NCBI GenBank assembly: GCA_030018855.1
Contig: JASEHG010000089.1
Span: 1 to 7,991 of the forward strand
DNA length: 7,991 bases
Reading direction: 5' to 3'
Origin: Candidatus Brocadiaceae bacterium
GTDB lineage: Bacteria; Planctomycetota; Brocadiia; Brocadiales; Bathyanammoxibiaceae
The number at the start of each line of letters is the position of its first letter. Position 1 is the stretch's first letter. Shown here piece after piece: positions 1-6,661 of the stretch. The position numbers and the translations under genes were made by a program. The notes under the pieces were generated by a model that was not told the origin of the DNA, made no database searches, and saw only the letters and a list, made by a program, of their open reading frames with translations.

Positions 1-233
1 CTTATGGCATTAAGGTTCTTATTTAGCTCCGAGAGGCGGTCCATTACCGCCCCCCCTCCCTGCACGCCCTTTTCCACCTCTCCCATCCTCTCCCTCAGCT
101 TCTCCATGGAACTCATCCAATCCGTAAGACTCTTCTCAAAGTTATTGAAATTCCGCATCACGTCTTCGCTGCTCTGTCCAGTGAAGAGTACCAGGGACAA
201 GAAGGCCACCAGTATTGTATGAGACTTTTTCAT
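1..233 (-). CDS. Exported coiled-coil-like protein, N-terminal part (runs off window)
   Basis: Reading the minus strand from an ATG at 233-231 gives 77 codons with no stop before the window edge, so the C-terminus is missing. The N-terminus is MKKSH followed by a hydrophobic stretch (ILVAFLSLVLFTG, residues about 7-19), which looks like a Sec signal peptide with possible cleavage after GQSS. The mature part is rich in Glu, Lys, Met and Leu with heptad-like spacing (EKLRERMGEVEKG, later DRLSELNKNLNAI), interrupted by a GGG turn, which suggests a helical hairpin or coiled coil. A TTGACA/TATATT promoter lies upstream and leaves a leader of about 18 nt containing GGAA. I recognise no family. Periplasmic location is inferred from the signal peptide only. 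The plus-strand frame at 4-222 is the shadow of this gene. Confidence 0.7.
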   Translation of the reverse strand, partial: MKKSHTILVAFLSLVLFTGQSSEDVMRNFNNFEKSLTDWMSSMEKLRERMGEVEKGVQGGGAVMDRLSELNKNLNAI

Positions 234-257
234 AGTTAGTTCCGCATCCCTTTCCCA

Positions 258-285
258 AATATACACCTTCCCAGGTATTTGTCAA
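258..285 (-). promoter_or_regulatory. Sigma70-type promoter for the exported-protein gene
   Basis: On the minus strand there is a perfect -35 TTGACA (285-280), a 16-bp spacer and a -10 TATATT (263-258, 5 of 6 consensus). The predicted start near 251 gives an 18-nt leader before the ATG at 233. It points away from the promoter at 329-357, and the two do not overlap. Confidence 0.6.
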
Positions 286-328
286 CCATAGGGAAGCTGA
301 CCATCCACACATCTATAACCAAATTCAT

Positions 329-357
329 TTGATAATCCCTTCCAAATAAATTATTAT
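329..357 (+). promoter_or_regulatory. Sigma70-type promoter, apparently leaderless, for the GlcF-like operon
   Basis: TTGATA (329-334, 5 of 6) is followed by 17 bp and TATTAT (352-357, 5 of 6). The expected transcription start, 6-8 nt after the -10 box, falls at 363-365, and the A at 365 is the first base of the start codon. The bases before the ATG are all A/T and hold no Shine-Dalgarno sequence, which fits a leaderless mRNA. Confidence 0.5.
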
Positions 358-364
358 ATTTTTT

Positions 365-1636
365 ATGGTGCCGGTAGAGGTAAAACGTGAGATAGCTAAG
401 TGTGCCAGGTGTGGTAAGTGCCGTTCTGTCTGCCCTGTATTCATAGAAACGGGGGATGAGACCCGTGTGGCCAGGGGGCGGATAACCCTGGCAGAGGCCA
501 TCTTTCAGGGGGAGATTTTCTACTCAAAAGAACTAAGAGACTACATCTACTCCTGTAAAAAATGCCTGCGATGCCAGGCCACCTGTCCCTCAGGGGTAGA
601 TTTCGGCCTGATAATAGACGCCCTCCTGGAGGGGATAGAGAAGAACATGGGCATCCCCCTGATGGCCAAGTTCGTACTACGATACCTCCTGCCCAGGAGG
701 AGACTCTTTGACCTGGCCATCCGTGTGGCCTCCTGGAGCCAAAGGCTTATCCCAGGCCAGAGAAAAGGCAACCTCCGACACCTACCCCTCTTCTTTATGG
801 GCAGGCGATGGGTGCCACACCTTGCCCAACGCACTGTCCTAGACCGCTTCTCGGAGACCAGGAGACTGCCTAACCCCAGGATGCGGGTAGGGCTCTTTGT
901 GGGCTGTCTCATTAACTATGTCTATCCTAACATCGCCGAGTCCCTTATTGACGTCCTGAATAAGCTCAACATAGAGGTAGTCGTACCTCCCTCACAGGTC
1001 TGCTGTGGCATCCCTGCACGCAGTCTAGGAGATACCACCGCAGCCAGGACCCTGGCAGAAAAGAACAGAGAGGTCTTTGAGGCAGAAAAGCTAGATGCCA
1101 TCGTTACCGCCTGCAGTACCTGTCTCCTCACTATAAAGAGGGAATACCTGAGACTCCTGGGGGAGTCCTGGAGACCCATGACTGAAAAGATGTATGACAT
1201 CTCCGTCTTCCTGGAAAAGTTTACCCAGTACCGCCCCGAGCCCCTGGATACCACTGTGACCTATCACGACCCTTGCCACCTAAAATGGGGACTTAATACC
1301 ACCAGGGAGCCAAGGACGGTCCTCAGCCGCTGTGCCAGACTGAAGGAGATGGAATATGCCGATAGGTGCTGTGGCGGTGGAGGTGTATTCAGTATAATCT
1401 ACAGGGATTTGTCCATGAAGATAGGTGAGCACAAGATAAACTCCGTAGACAAGTCAGGCGCCCGGATAGTGGCCACAAGTTGCCCTGGTTGCGTCCTCCA
1501 GCTGGCAGACCTGGCCGCCTCAAAAAACCTCAGCGTAGAGACCCTTCACGTGGTAGAACTCCTCTCCAGGACACTTAACAATGGCTCCAAGGTACCTGCC
1601 GTGAACGAACTTGTACAGGTCTCTGGCAGTCCATAA
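365..1636 (+). CDS. GlcF/HdrD-like iron-sulfur protein with two 4Fe-4S motifs and two CCG domains
   Basis: This 423-residue protein starts with a ferredoxin-like module holding two CxxCxxCxxxCP motifs: Cys13/16/19/23 and Cys64/67/70/74. Two cysteine-rich CCG domains follow, at about 174-257 (GLFVGC, VCCGIPARS, CSTC) and 300-385 (HDPCH, RCCGGGG, CPGC). This is the layout of the glycolate oxidase iron-sulfur subunit GlcF, of LldE-like lactate oxidation proteins and of HdrD-type electron carriers, and the length is close to that of GlcF (about 400). It probably passes electrons from a flavin dehydrogenase to a quinone or another carrier, in the cytosol or at the inner membrane face. No GlcD-type FAD subunit is present in the window, so the substrate is unknown. 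It is the first gene of a tight four-gene run, and ridA begins 24 bp after it. The ATG at 365 has no Shine-Dalgarno sequence, and a promoter places the transcript start at or next to it. The family is certain; the exact enzyme is not. Confidence 0.88.
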   Translation: MVPVEVKREIAKCARCGKCRSVCPVFIETGDETRVARGRITLAEAIFQGEIFYSKELRDYIYSCKKCLRCQATCPSGVDFGLIIDALLEGIEKNMGIPLMAKFVLRYLLPRRRLFDLAIRVASWSQRLIPGQRKGNLRHLPLFFMGRRWVPHLAQRTVLDRFSETRRLPNPRMRVGLFVGCLINYVYPNIAESLIDVLNKLNIEVVVPPSQVCCGIPARSLGDTTAARTLAEKNREVFEAEKLDAIVTACSTCLLTIKREYLRLLGESWRPMTEKMYDISVFLEKFTQYRPEPLDTTVTYHDPCHLKWGLNTTREPRTVLSRCARLKEMEYADRCCGGGGVFSIIYRDLSMKIGEHKINSVDKSGARIVATSCPGCVLQLADLAASKNLSVETLHVVELLSRTLNNGSKVPAVNELVQVSGSP

Positions 1637-1660
1637 CCGGGACTCAGGGGGAAGACACAG

Positions 1661-2062
1661 ATGCCAGAAAAACAGGCTATCTCTACTCCCAGGGCCCCCC
1701 AGGCCATTGGCCCCTACTCTCAGGCCATCCGCAGTGGCCCCTTCCTCTTTGTCTCAGGGCAAATACCCATTGAACCCGTAACCGGCCGGCTAGTCACCGG
1801 AGACATTGGAGTCCAGACCCGTCAGGCACTGGAAAACCTGAAGGCCATCCTGGAGGCCGCTGGCTCCTCCCTGGACAGGGTGGTCAAAACCACCGTCTAC
1901 CTGGCCAGGATAGAGGACTACGGGGCCGTCAACAAGGTCTACGATGAATACTTTATTTCACCCCGTTCACCCAGGCCGGCCCGCTCCGTCATTGCAGTCT
2001 CCGGCCTGCCCAGGGGGGCAGGGGTGGAGATTGAGGCCATTGCCCTATTGGAGGGGGAATAG
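1661..2062 (+). CDS. ridA: RidA family reactive enamine/imine deaminase
   Basis: This 133-residue protein is a full-length RidA (YjgF/YER057c/UK114). The family hydrolyses reactive enamine and imine intermediates, such as 2-aminoacrylate released by PLP enzymes, and works as a cytosolic trimer. Visible landmarks are AIGPYSQAI (15-23), LFVSGQIP, the helix region TRQALENLKAILEAAGSSLDR (53-73), and the active-site pair Arg108 (in PARS) and Glu123 (in VEIEAIA). The Arg and Glu are 15 apart, as for Arg105 and Glu120 of E. coli RidA, so this is probably an active RidA rather than an Arg-less paralogue. AGGGGGA (1646-1652) lies 8 nt before the ATG. The next gene starts 4 bp after the stop, and the end of ridA supplies its ribosome binding site, so the two are probably translationally coupled. 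Confidence 0.95.
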   Translation: MPEKQAISTPRAPQAIGPYSQAIRSGPFLFVSGQIPIEPVTGRLVTGDIGVQTRQALENLKAILEAAGSSLDRVVKTTVYLARIEDYGAVNKVYDEYFISPRSPRPARSVIAVSGLPRGAGVEIEAIALLEGE

Positions 2063-2066
2063 AGGA

Positions 2067-2966
2067 TTGATACTGGTTACAGGCGGCACCGGCTTCGTAG
2101 GAAGAAACATAGTAAGGAAACTACTCCAGGAAGGCCAGCAGGTTAGATGCCTGGCCAGAAGGACCTCTGCCCGCAACGTACTGAAAAACCTGACTGTAGA
2201 GTTCTGTGATGGAGATATTACAGAACCCTCTAGCCTGGAAGGGGCAATGAGGGGGATAGAGGTAGTGATACACCTGGTGGGAATCATCAGGGAGATACCA
2301 CCCTCTGTTACCTTTGAGAGGGTACATGCGGATGGCACCTACAACGTAGTGACTGCTGGTGTAAGGGCCGGGGTAAAGAAATTTGTACATATGAGTGCCA
2401 TGGGGACGCGCCCAGATGCCCTGAGCCGTTATCACACTACCAAGTGGTTGGGGGAACTGGCTGTAAAGTCCAGTGGACTGCCCTACGTCATCTTCCGCCC
2501 CTCTATAATCTGTGGCAAGGATGATGAATTCGTCAATATGTTCGCAAAGCTAATCCGCCAGACCTGGCCCCTGCCTTTTCTGGCAATCATCGGGTCTGGA
2601 GAGACCAGGATGCAGCCTGTCTACGTGGGAGACGTTGCCCACTGCTTTGTGAAGGCAGCCATCGATACTAACCTCGTAAACAGGACCTATGAACTGGGTG
2701 GGCCGGAGACGCTTACCATTGATGAGATACTGGATACCGTTATGAAAGTCATGGGGGACAGGCGGATAAAACTCCACATGCCCATAACCCTGGCCTGGCC
2801 CATGGCGTACCTGATGGAAAAGACCTCTCCTAAACCCATGCTCACCAGGGAACAACTCGTCATGCTCCAGATAGATAACACCGGCGATATAACTCCAATG
2901 AAAAGAGATTTCGGACTTGAACCTATGAGGTTTGAAGAGGCTATAAGGACTTATTTGAAACCATGA
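2067..2966 (+). CDS. NDUFA9-like atypical SDR / NAD(P)-dependent epimerase-family protein (TTG start)
   Basis: From the TTG at 2067 the protein has 299 residues and begins MILVTGGTGFVG, the first beta strand and glycine-rich NAD(P) loop (TGGTGFVG, residues 5-12) of the extended/atypical SDR fold. The open frame reaches upstream into ridA to an ATG at 1944, but those 41 codons only re-read ridA. The TTG has GGAGG at 2050-2054 at good spacing and starts the Rossmann fold where the family does. Other landmarks are CDGDITEP (47-54), HMSAMG (108-113, Ser110) and the YxxxK pair Tyr122/Lys126 (YHTTK), then FRPSIICG. The sequence resembles proteins related to complex I subunit NDUFA9, which bind NADPH and may do no catalysis. 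Here Tyr and Lys are kept, so catalysis is possible, but the substrate is unknown. It is the third gene of the run, and its stop overlaps the next start (ATGA). Confidence 0.85.
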   Translation: MILVTGGTGFVGRNIVRKLLQEGQQVRCLARRTSARNVLKNLTVEFCDGDITEPSSLEGAMRGIEVVIHLVGIIREIPPSVTFERVHADGTYNVVTAGVRAGVKKFVHMSAMGTRPDALSRYHTTKWLGELAVKSSGLPYVIFRPSIICGKDDEFVNMFAKLIRQTWPLPFLAIIGSGETRMQPVYVGDVAHCFVKAAIDTNLVNRTYELGGPETLTIDEILDTVMKVMGDRRIKLHMPITLAWPMAYLMEKTSPKPMLTREQLVMLQIDNTGDITPMKRDFGLEPMRFEEAIRTYLKP

Positions 2967-3586
2967 GGGGACATGTTTTTCAAAATATCCTGAAGGTGTT
3001 TCTTGTCCCTTTTATGGCCATGTTTATCTGCCAGTGGGAAGGCCAGGCCTCTTACATTACTATACCCAAAGAGGGGCAGATGCTGGTAGAAGCCGAGGCC
3101 CCGGAGACGGGAAAGTGGCCCCTCCACGTAAGGATAATACTTCCCGTTGAGGCAGAGCCTGCAGCGGTGTGGAAGGTACTCACTGACTATGAACACATGG
3201 CAGAATTTGTACCGCACATGAAAAAATGCAGGGCGATAGGACGCCAGGGTGACACAGTTACCGTAGAGGAGGTCTTTAAACACCTCCTGGTATCTATGGA
3301 ACTGCTACTGTCAGTAAAGGAGAGCCCCCCCAACAGGATAGATTTCCGGCTGGTGGGTGGCAATATGAAGGTGTACGATGGGCGTTGGTCTATAGAGCCT
3401 CATAACCCGGTAGGGACGTTACTAACCCTTGAGGTAGCCGTCCAGCCAGGTTTCTATGCCCCAAGGGGCTTAGTCTCCTGGATACTAAAAAAATCACTGC
3501 CCGAGGGCGTCCTGGCCATCAGGGAAAAGGCGGTAAAGGACTCGGGAAAGACCTTGCCTTCCAGAGAGGTGGAGATAATACCATAA
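2963..3586 (+). CDS. Exported SRPBCC-fold protein (polyketide cyclase/dehydrase-like, RatA/CoxG-like)
   Basis: This 207-residue protein has a likely signal peptide (VFLVPFMAMFI after a short basic start, possible cleavage near GQAS at 27-30). A START/Bet v1-like domain follows from about residue 50: a beta strand (VRIILPVEAEP), then AAVWKVLTDYEHMAEFVPHMKKC, the usual helix-loop signature of the Polyketide_cyc family (xxVWxxLTDYxxxxxFxP), and late strands (IDFRLVGGN, YDGRWSIEP) before a long C-terminal helix (GLVSWILKKSLPEGVLAIREKAVKD). The fold encloses a pocket for hydrophobic ligands such as lipids, sterols or quinones. Its ATG lies inside the previous stop (ATGA, 2963-2966) with no strong Shine-Dalgarno sequence, so it is probably translated by coupling. 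The ligand is unknown. Periplasmic or membrane-attached location is inferred from the signal sequence. Confidence 0.8.
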   Translation: MRGHVFQNILKVFLVPFMAMFICQWEGQASYITIPKEGQMLVEAEAPETGKWPLHVRIILPVEAEPAAVWKVLTDYEHMAEFVPHMKKCRAIGRQGDTVTVEEVFKHLLVSMELLLSVKESPPNRIDFRLVGGNMKVYDGRWSIEPHNPVGTLLTLEVAVQPGFYAPRGLVSWILKKSLPEGVLAIREKAVKDSGKTLPSREVEIIP

Positions 3587-3587
3587 C

Positions 3588-3618
3588 TAGGGGTTAGGGA
3601 TTAGGGGCCAGGGGGTAG
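3588..3618 (+). repeat. 31-bp G-rich repeat, copy 1, G-quadruplex type
   Basis: The repeat starts one base after the SRPBCC stop codon. It has four G runs (4, 3, 4 and 5 G) separated by TTA, ATTA and CCA, so the transcribed strand fits the G3+N1-7 quadruplex pattern. A second copy lies at 7523-7553 on the opposite strand and matches at 29 of 31 bases. Confidence 0.85.
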
Positions 3619-3650
3619 CAATCTTTCTCTAACCCTGACCTTATTAGCCA

Positions 3651-5090
3651 ATGCAATACGAGACAGTCATAGGACTTGAGACCCATGCAGAACTCCTGAC
3701 GGAGACAAAACTCTTCTGTGGGTGTCTCAACAGATTTGGTGCACCGCCCAATACCCTGGTATGTCCGGTCTGCCTGGGGCTTCCTGGGGTGCTACCCGTT
3801 ATGAACAAGAAGGGCTTTGAGATGGCCCTTAAGGCAACCCTTGCCCTGCATTGCAGAGTAAACCAATTCACCACCTTTGATAGAAAGAATTATTACTATC
3901 CGGACCTGCCCAAAAACTACCAGATATCCCAGAACTACCTGAACCTGGGAGTGGATGGCTACCTTGAGATAAAGTACGACGGCCAGGAAAAAAGGATACG
4001 TGTCCACAACGTCCACTTAGAGGAAGAGGCAGGCAAGCTCATCCACACCGAAGAACCTGGGGCGGACTATAGCCTGGTAGACTTCAACCGGGCAGGGGTG
4101 CCCCTATTGGAGATAGTCACCTATCCTGACATGAGGAGTCTGGAGGAGGCAGAGGCCTACATGAATACCTTAAGGAACGTACTCCTTTACACGGAGGTCT
4201 CAGACTGCAAGATGCAGGAGGGCTCGCTGAGGTTTGAGGCCAGCATCTCCCTGAGACCCACAGGGCAAGAGAAGCTAGGCAACCGGGTAGAGATAAAAAA
4301 CCTCAACTCCATGAAGGCGGTACTAAAGGCCCTGGAGTACGAGACGGGACGGCAGAGAGAGTCCCTGGAGGGTGGGGGGGTGGTAGCCATGGAAACGAGG
4401 CTCTGGGACGAACTCCGTGAGAGGACCGAAAGGATGCGCACCAAGGAGGAGGCCCATGACTACCGCTACTTCCCTGAGCCTGATTTAGCCCCCGTGGTGA
4501 TAAAGGACCAGTGGTTGGAGGAACTGAGTGCCACCCTCCCCGAGCTACCACTGGCCAGGAGAAACCGCTTTGTGACGGAACTGGGCCTCTCTGACTACGA
4601 TGCTGGGGTGCTTGCCGAGGATAAGGCCGTAGCAGACTACTTTGAGAGGTGCGTATCGCACTACGAATCTCCCAAGGTAGTTTGTAACTGGGTAACCAAC
4701 GATGTCTTGAGGGAACTCAAGGAGAGACGGCTTGAAATAAAGGACTTCCCCGTAGGCCCGGAGATGCTGGTGGAATTGATAAAGCTTGTGGAAACCGGTG
4801 CAGTGAGTATGCCTGTGGCCAGAGGGGTCTTTGTAGAGATGGTAGATACAAAAAAGAAGGCCCCTCAGCTGGTGCAAGAGAGGGGCCTCCTTCAGATAAG
4901 CGACAGTGCCGAGCTAGAGGGCATTATCCAGGCGATACTGACCGAAAACCCTAATGCATTGACCGACTATAAAAAGGGTAAAAAGACCGCCTTCACCTTC
5001 CTGGTGGGTCAGATAATGCGCAAGACCAAAGGTAAGGCCAACCCTCAGATGGTCAATGAACTATTAAAACAGAAACTAGAAGCTAGTTAG
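3651..5090 (+). CDS. gatB: Aspartyl/glutamyl-tRNA(Asn/Gln) amidotransferase subunit B
   Basis: GatB is the tRNA-binding and kinase subunit of GatCAB, which turns Asp-tRNA(Asn) and/or Glu-tRNA(Gln) into the amidated forms. The 479 residues match the family's usual length. The N-terminal catalytic domain (about 1-290) shows YETVIGLETHAEL with Glu10 and His12, a zinc site from Cys23/25 and Cys38/41 (CGC...CPVC), PDLPKNYQISQ (84-94), HLEEEAGK (122-129), DFNRAGVPLLEIVT, GSLRFEASISLRP, RVEIKNLNSM and EEAHDYRYFPEPDL. The C-terminal GatB/YqeY tRNA-binding part includes NWVTNDV and ends with VGQIMRKTKGKANP. The gene looks intact. gatA and gatC are not adjacent, which is common. The ATG at 3651 fits the family start but has no clear Shine-Dalgarno sequence. 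It follows the previous gene by 64 bp with the G-rich repeat between, and I see no convincing promoter of its own. Confidence 0.97.
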   Translation: MQYETVIGLETHAELLTETKLFCGCLNRFGAPPNTLVCPVCLGLPGVLPVMNKKGFEMALKATLALHCRVNQFTTFDRKNYYYPDLPKNYQISQNYLNLGVDGYLEIKYDGQEKRIRVHNVHLEEEAGKLIHTEEPGADYSLVDFNRAGVPLLEIVTYPDMRSLEEAEAYMNTLRNVLLYTEVSDCKMQEGSLRFEASISLRPTGQEKLGNRVEIKNLNSMKAVLKALEYETGRQRESLEGGGVVAMETRLWDELRERTERMRTKEEAHDYRYFPEPDLAPVVIKDQWLEELSATLPELPLARRNRFVTELGLSDYDAGVLAEDKAVADYFERCVSHYESPKVVCNWVTNDVLRELKERRLEIKDFPVGPEMLVELIKLVETGAVSMPVARGVFVEMVDTKKKAPQLVQERGLLQISDSAELEGIIQAILTENPNALTDYKKGKKTAFTFLVGQIMRKTKGKANPQMVNELLKQKLEAS

Positions 5091-5132
5091 TACCCCATTT
5101 CAGTTATTCTGGACGTATAAGATGGCAGTGCG

Positions 5133-5324
5133 CTACACGTCCTTGGCATTCACGGTCTTTCTACCGTTGCCCTTTGCCCTAGCTATAGCAGCGTCTATAC
5201 AACAGTGCAACTTGCTGCTCAACGCCGGAACCAACTCTCCGGCGGTAAGACAGCCCTTTGATTTAATATACTCGCGTACTTTACTAGCCACTACCAGGAT
5301 TTCTTGCCCTTTCTTTGCAGCCAT
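5133..5324 (-). CDS. Single histone-fold protein (bacterial histone, CBFD/NFYB/HMF-like)
   Basis: This 63-residue basic protein reads as one minimal histone fold: a short Lys-rich tail (MAAKKGQ), helix 1 (ASKVREYIKSKG, 13-24), a loop with a TAGE helix cap, long helix 2 (about 30-53, ELVPALSSKL through AAIARAKG), then GRKTVNAKDV at the end. Arg55, Thr57 and Asp62 have the same spacing as the Arg52/Thr54/Asp59 clamp of archaeal HMf histones. Helix 3 is cut short, ending one residue after the Asp, as I recall for small bacterial histones. It probably dimerises and binds DNA without sequence preference, as a chromatin-like or bending protein. AAGGAGA sits about 6 nt before the ATG, and a strong promoter lies upstream (5379-5406). 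It stands alone between two plus-strand genes. The overlapping plus-strand frame at 5122-5382 is a shadow. Three cysteines (25, 41, 42) are unusual for a histone. Confidence 0.85.
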   Translation of the reverse strand: MAAKKGQEILVVASKVREYIKSKGCLTAGELVPALSSKLHCCIDAAIARAKGNGRKTVNAKDV

Positions 5325-5378
5325 TGATGTCTCCTTTTTTTATGATATAAAAAGATATAAGGACATAGGGTGGTGGAA

Positions 5379-5406
5379 ATGATAGCATAAGGGTAGTAAA
5401 TGTCAA
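5379..5406 (-). promoter_or_regulatory. Strong sigma70-type promoter for the histone-fold gene
   Basis: On the minus strand there is a perfect TTGACA (5406-5401), a 16-bp spacer and TATCAT (5384-5379, 5 of 6). The predicted start near 5372 leaves a leader of about 48 nt that is A/T-rich and ends in AAAAAAAGGAGA before the ATG at 5324. Strong elements on both sides suggest high expression, as expected for an abundant chromatin protein. Confidence 0.65.
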
Positions 5407-5451
5407 CTTTTTTTTAGTGATAGGGCTACTCCCGTCAAAAAGAGAGAAACC

Positions 5452-6570
5452 GTGCAAGAAGGCCAGAGAAGGGCGATTATTTCAAGGACAAAGCGACTGG
5501 TAGTGAAGGTAGGCACCGGGGTGATTACTACCAGGGAGGGGTTCCTGGACATACCACAGGTAAACAACCTCTCCATACAGCTTGTGGAACTAAGGAACAA
5601 AGGCTACGAGGTAGCCGTGGTAAGCTCAGGGGCCATTGGGGCAGGCATGGGAGAGTTTGGCATGAAGAAGAGGCCCACCACCCTGCCAGAACTCCAGGCC
5701 GCTGCCGCTGTAGGTCAGAGTAAACTCATACGGGCCTATGACGACTCCTTTAAGACGCATGGTTACCACGCCGCCCAGATACTCCTCACCAGGGAAGACC
5801 TGGAAGACCGCCGCCGCTACCTCAATACCTCCAATACCATCGCAACGCTACTGAGGATGAAGGCCATACCCGTCATCAATGAAAATGATACCGTATCAGT
5901 AGAAGAGATTGCCTTTACCGATAACGATACCCTTGCCGCCCTGGTCACCAACCTCCTGAGGGCTGAACTACTGGTAATGCTATCCTCCGTAAACGGACTG
6001 TACAAAGACCCTGCCGCTAAAGAGGTAATCCCCGTAGTGGAAGAGATTACCGAGGAAGTAGAACACCTTGCTTTTAAGAGCAAGACCTATCTGGGGACTG
6101 GGGGTATGCAGAGTAAACTCCAGGCCGCCAGGGTGGCCACGGCCTCTGGTGAGGCAGTAATCGTGGTCAATGGCAGGACGCCCAATATCCTTGTAAAGAT
6201 TATGCAGGGCGAACCCCTGGGTACCCTCTTCCTCCCCGCCACACAGAGGCTACAGAGCCGCAAGCGATGGATAGGCTTCACCCTGCGACCCAGGGGACGC
6301 ATCTATGTGGACCGCGGCGCCTCTGAGGCCCTCGCACGGAAGGGCAAGAGTCTGCTGGCCTCCGGTATTACACACGTAGAGGGGGATTTTGAGAGGGGTG
6401 ACGTAATATCCCTCTTCTGTGATAAAGAAGAATTTGCTAAGGGCCTATCAAACTATTCCTCAAAGGAGCTGGAGAAGATTAAGGGTCAACCCAGCTCCCA
6501 GATTGCCAAACTCCTGGGCACCAAGCCCTACGATGAGGTGGTACACAGGGATAATTTGGTGTTGCTTTGA
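5452..6570 (+). CDS. proB: Glutamate 5-kinase with PUA domain (GTG start)
   Basis: ProB phosphorylates glutamate to gamma-glutamyl phosphate, the first and feedback-inhibited step of proline synthesis. The 372 residues form an amino-acid-kinase domain (about 12-260) and a C-terminal PUA domain (about 280-360), the usual full-length form. Motifs in order are LVVKVGTGVI (16-25), VVSSGAIGAG (57-65), AAAVGQSK (84-91), NENDTV (143-148, glutamate site), FTDNDTLAALV (155-165) and GTGGMQSKLQAA (215-226, nucleotide site). The protein ends VHRDNLVLL, a usual ProB ending. The GTG at 5452 is the only start leaving room before the first kinase strand; only a weak GAGAG precedes it. A possible plus-strand promoter (TTGATG 5324-5329, 16 bp, TATAAA 5346-5351) overlaps the histone gene's ribosome binding site. 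proA is not adjacent. The last 30 bases recur at 7311-7340. Confidence 0.96.
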   Translation: MQEGQRRAIISRTKRLVVKVGTGVITTREGFLDIPQVNNLSIQLVELRNKGYEVAVVSSGAIGAGMGEFGMKKRPTTLPELQAAAAVGQSKLIRAYDDSFKTHGYHAAQILLTREDLEDRRRYLNTSNTIATLLRMKAIPVINENDTVSVEEIAFTDNDTLAALVTNLLRAELLVMLSSVNGLYKDPAAKEVIPVVEEITEEVEHLAFKSKTYLGTGGMQSKLQAARVATASGEAVIVVNGRTPNILVKIMQGEPLGTLFLPATQRLQSRKRWIGFTLRPRGRIYVDRGASEALARKGKSLLASGITHVEGDFERGDVISLFCDKEEFAKGLSNYSSKELEKIKGQPSSQIAKLLGTKPYDEVVHRDNLVLL

Positions 6571-6624
6571 CAAATTACGGAAATACCGGAGACTTAGTAA
6601 GGTTCACATCATCTGAGGAAAAGA

Positions 6625-6652
6625 TTGACATTGCTTTTCAACGGTTTACAAT
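6625..6652 (+). promoter_or_regulatory. Sigma70-type promoter, nearly leaderless, for the toxin-antitoxin pair
   Basis: A perfect TTGACA (6625-6630), a 16-bp spacer and TACAAT (6647-6652, 5 of 6) predict transcription starting near 6659, only about 3 nt before the ATG at 6662. No Shine-Dalgarno sequence is present, which fits leaderless translation of the antitoxin. The promoter lies within the AT-rich module, not in proB. Confidence 0.6.
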
Positions 6653-6661
6653 GAACTCACT

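Noticed and set aside
4..222. 72-codon plus-strand open frame at the left edge
   Set aside because: It is antisense to the minus-strand gene 1-233, which has a signal peptide, a promoter and sensible composition; the plus frame has neither a ribosome binding site nor a protein-like sequence.
1944..2066. N-terminal extension of the SDR gene to an ATG inside ridA
   Set aside because: The 41 extra codons re-read ridA in another frame, are rich in Pro and Arg and precede the Rossmann strand, where the family has no extension. The TTG at 2067 with GGAGG fits better.
3588..3618. TTAGGG-containing repeat as a telomere or CRISPR unit
   Set aside because: There are only two dispersed copies, no array or spacers, and the window is internal bacterial sequence; a dispersed G-rich repeat explains it.
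3619..3650. Promoter directly before gatB
   Set aside because: TATTAG at 3642-3647 has no -35 partner at the right distance, and the region mostly follows the G-rich repeat.
5111..5142. Hairpin at the end of the histone gene (GGACGTGTA with TATACGTCC on the minus strand, 9 pairs with one G-U)
   Set aside because: It overlaps the stop codon, has a 14-nt loop and no T run after it, so it is not a convincing intrinsic terminator.
5122..5382. 86-codon plus-strand frame between gatB and proB
   Set aside because: It is the complement of the histone-fold gene and extends across that gene's ribosome binding site; the minus-strand product has the recognisable fold.
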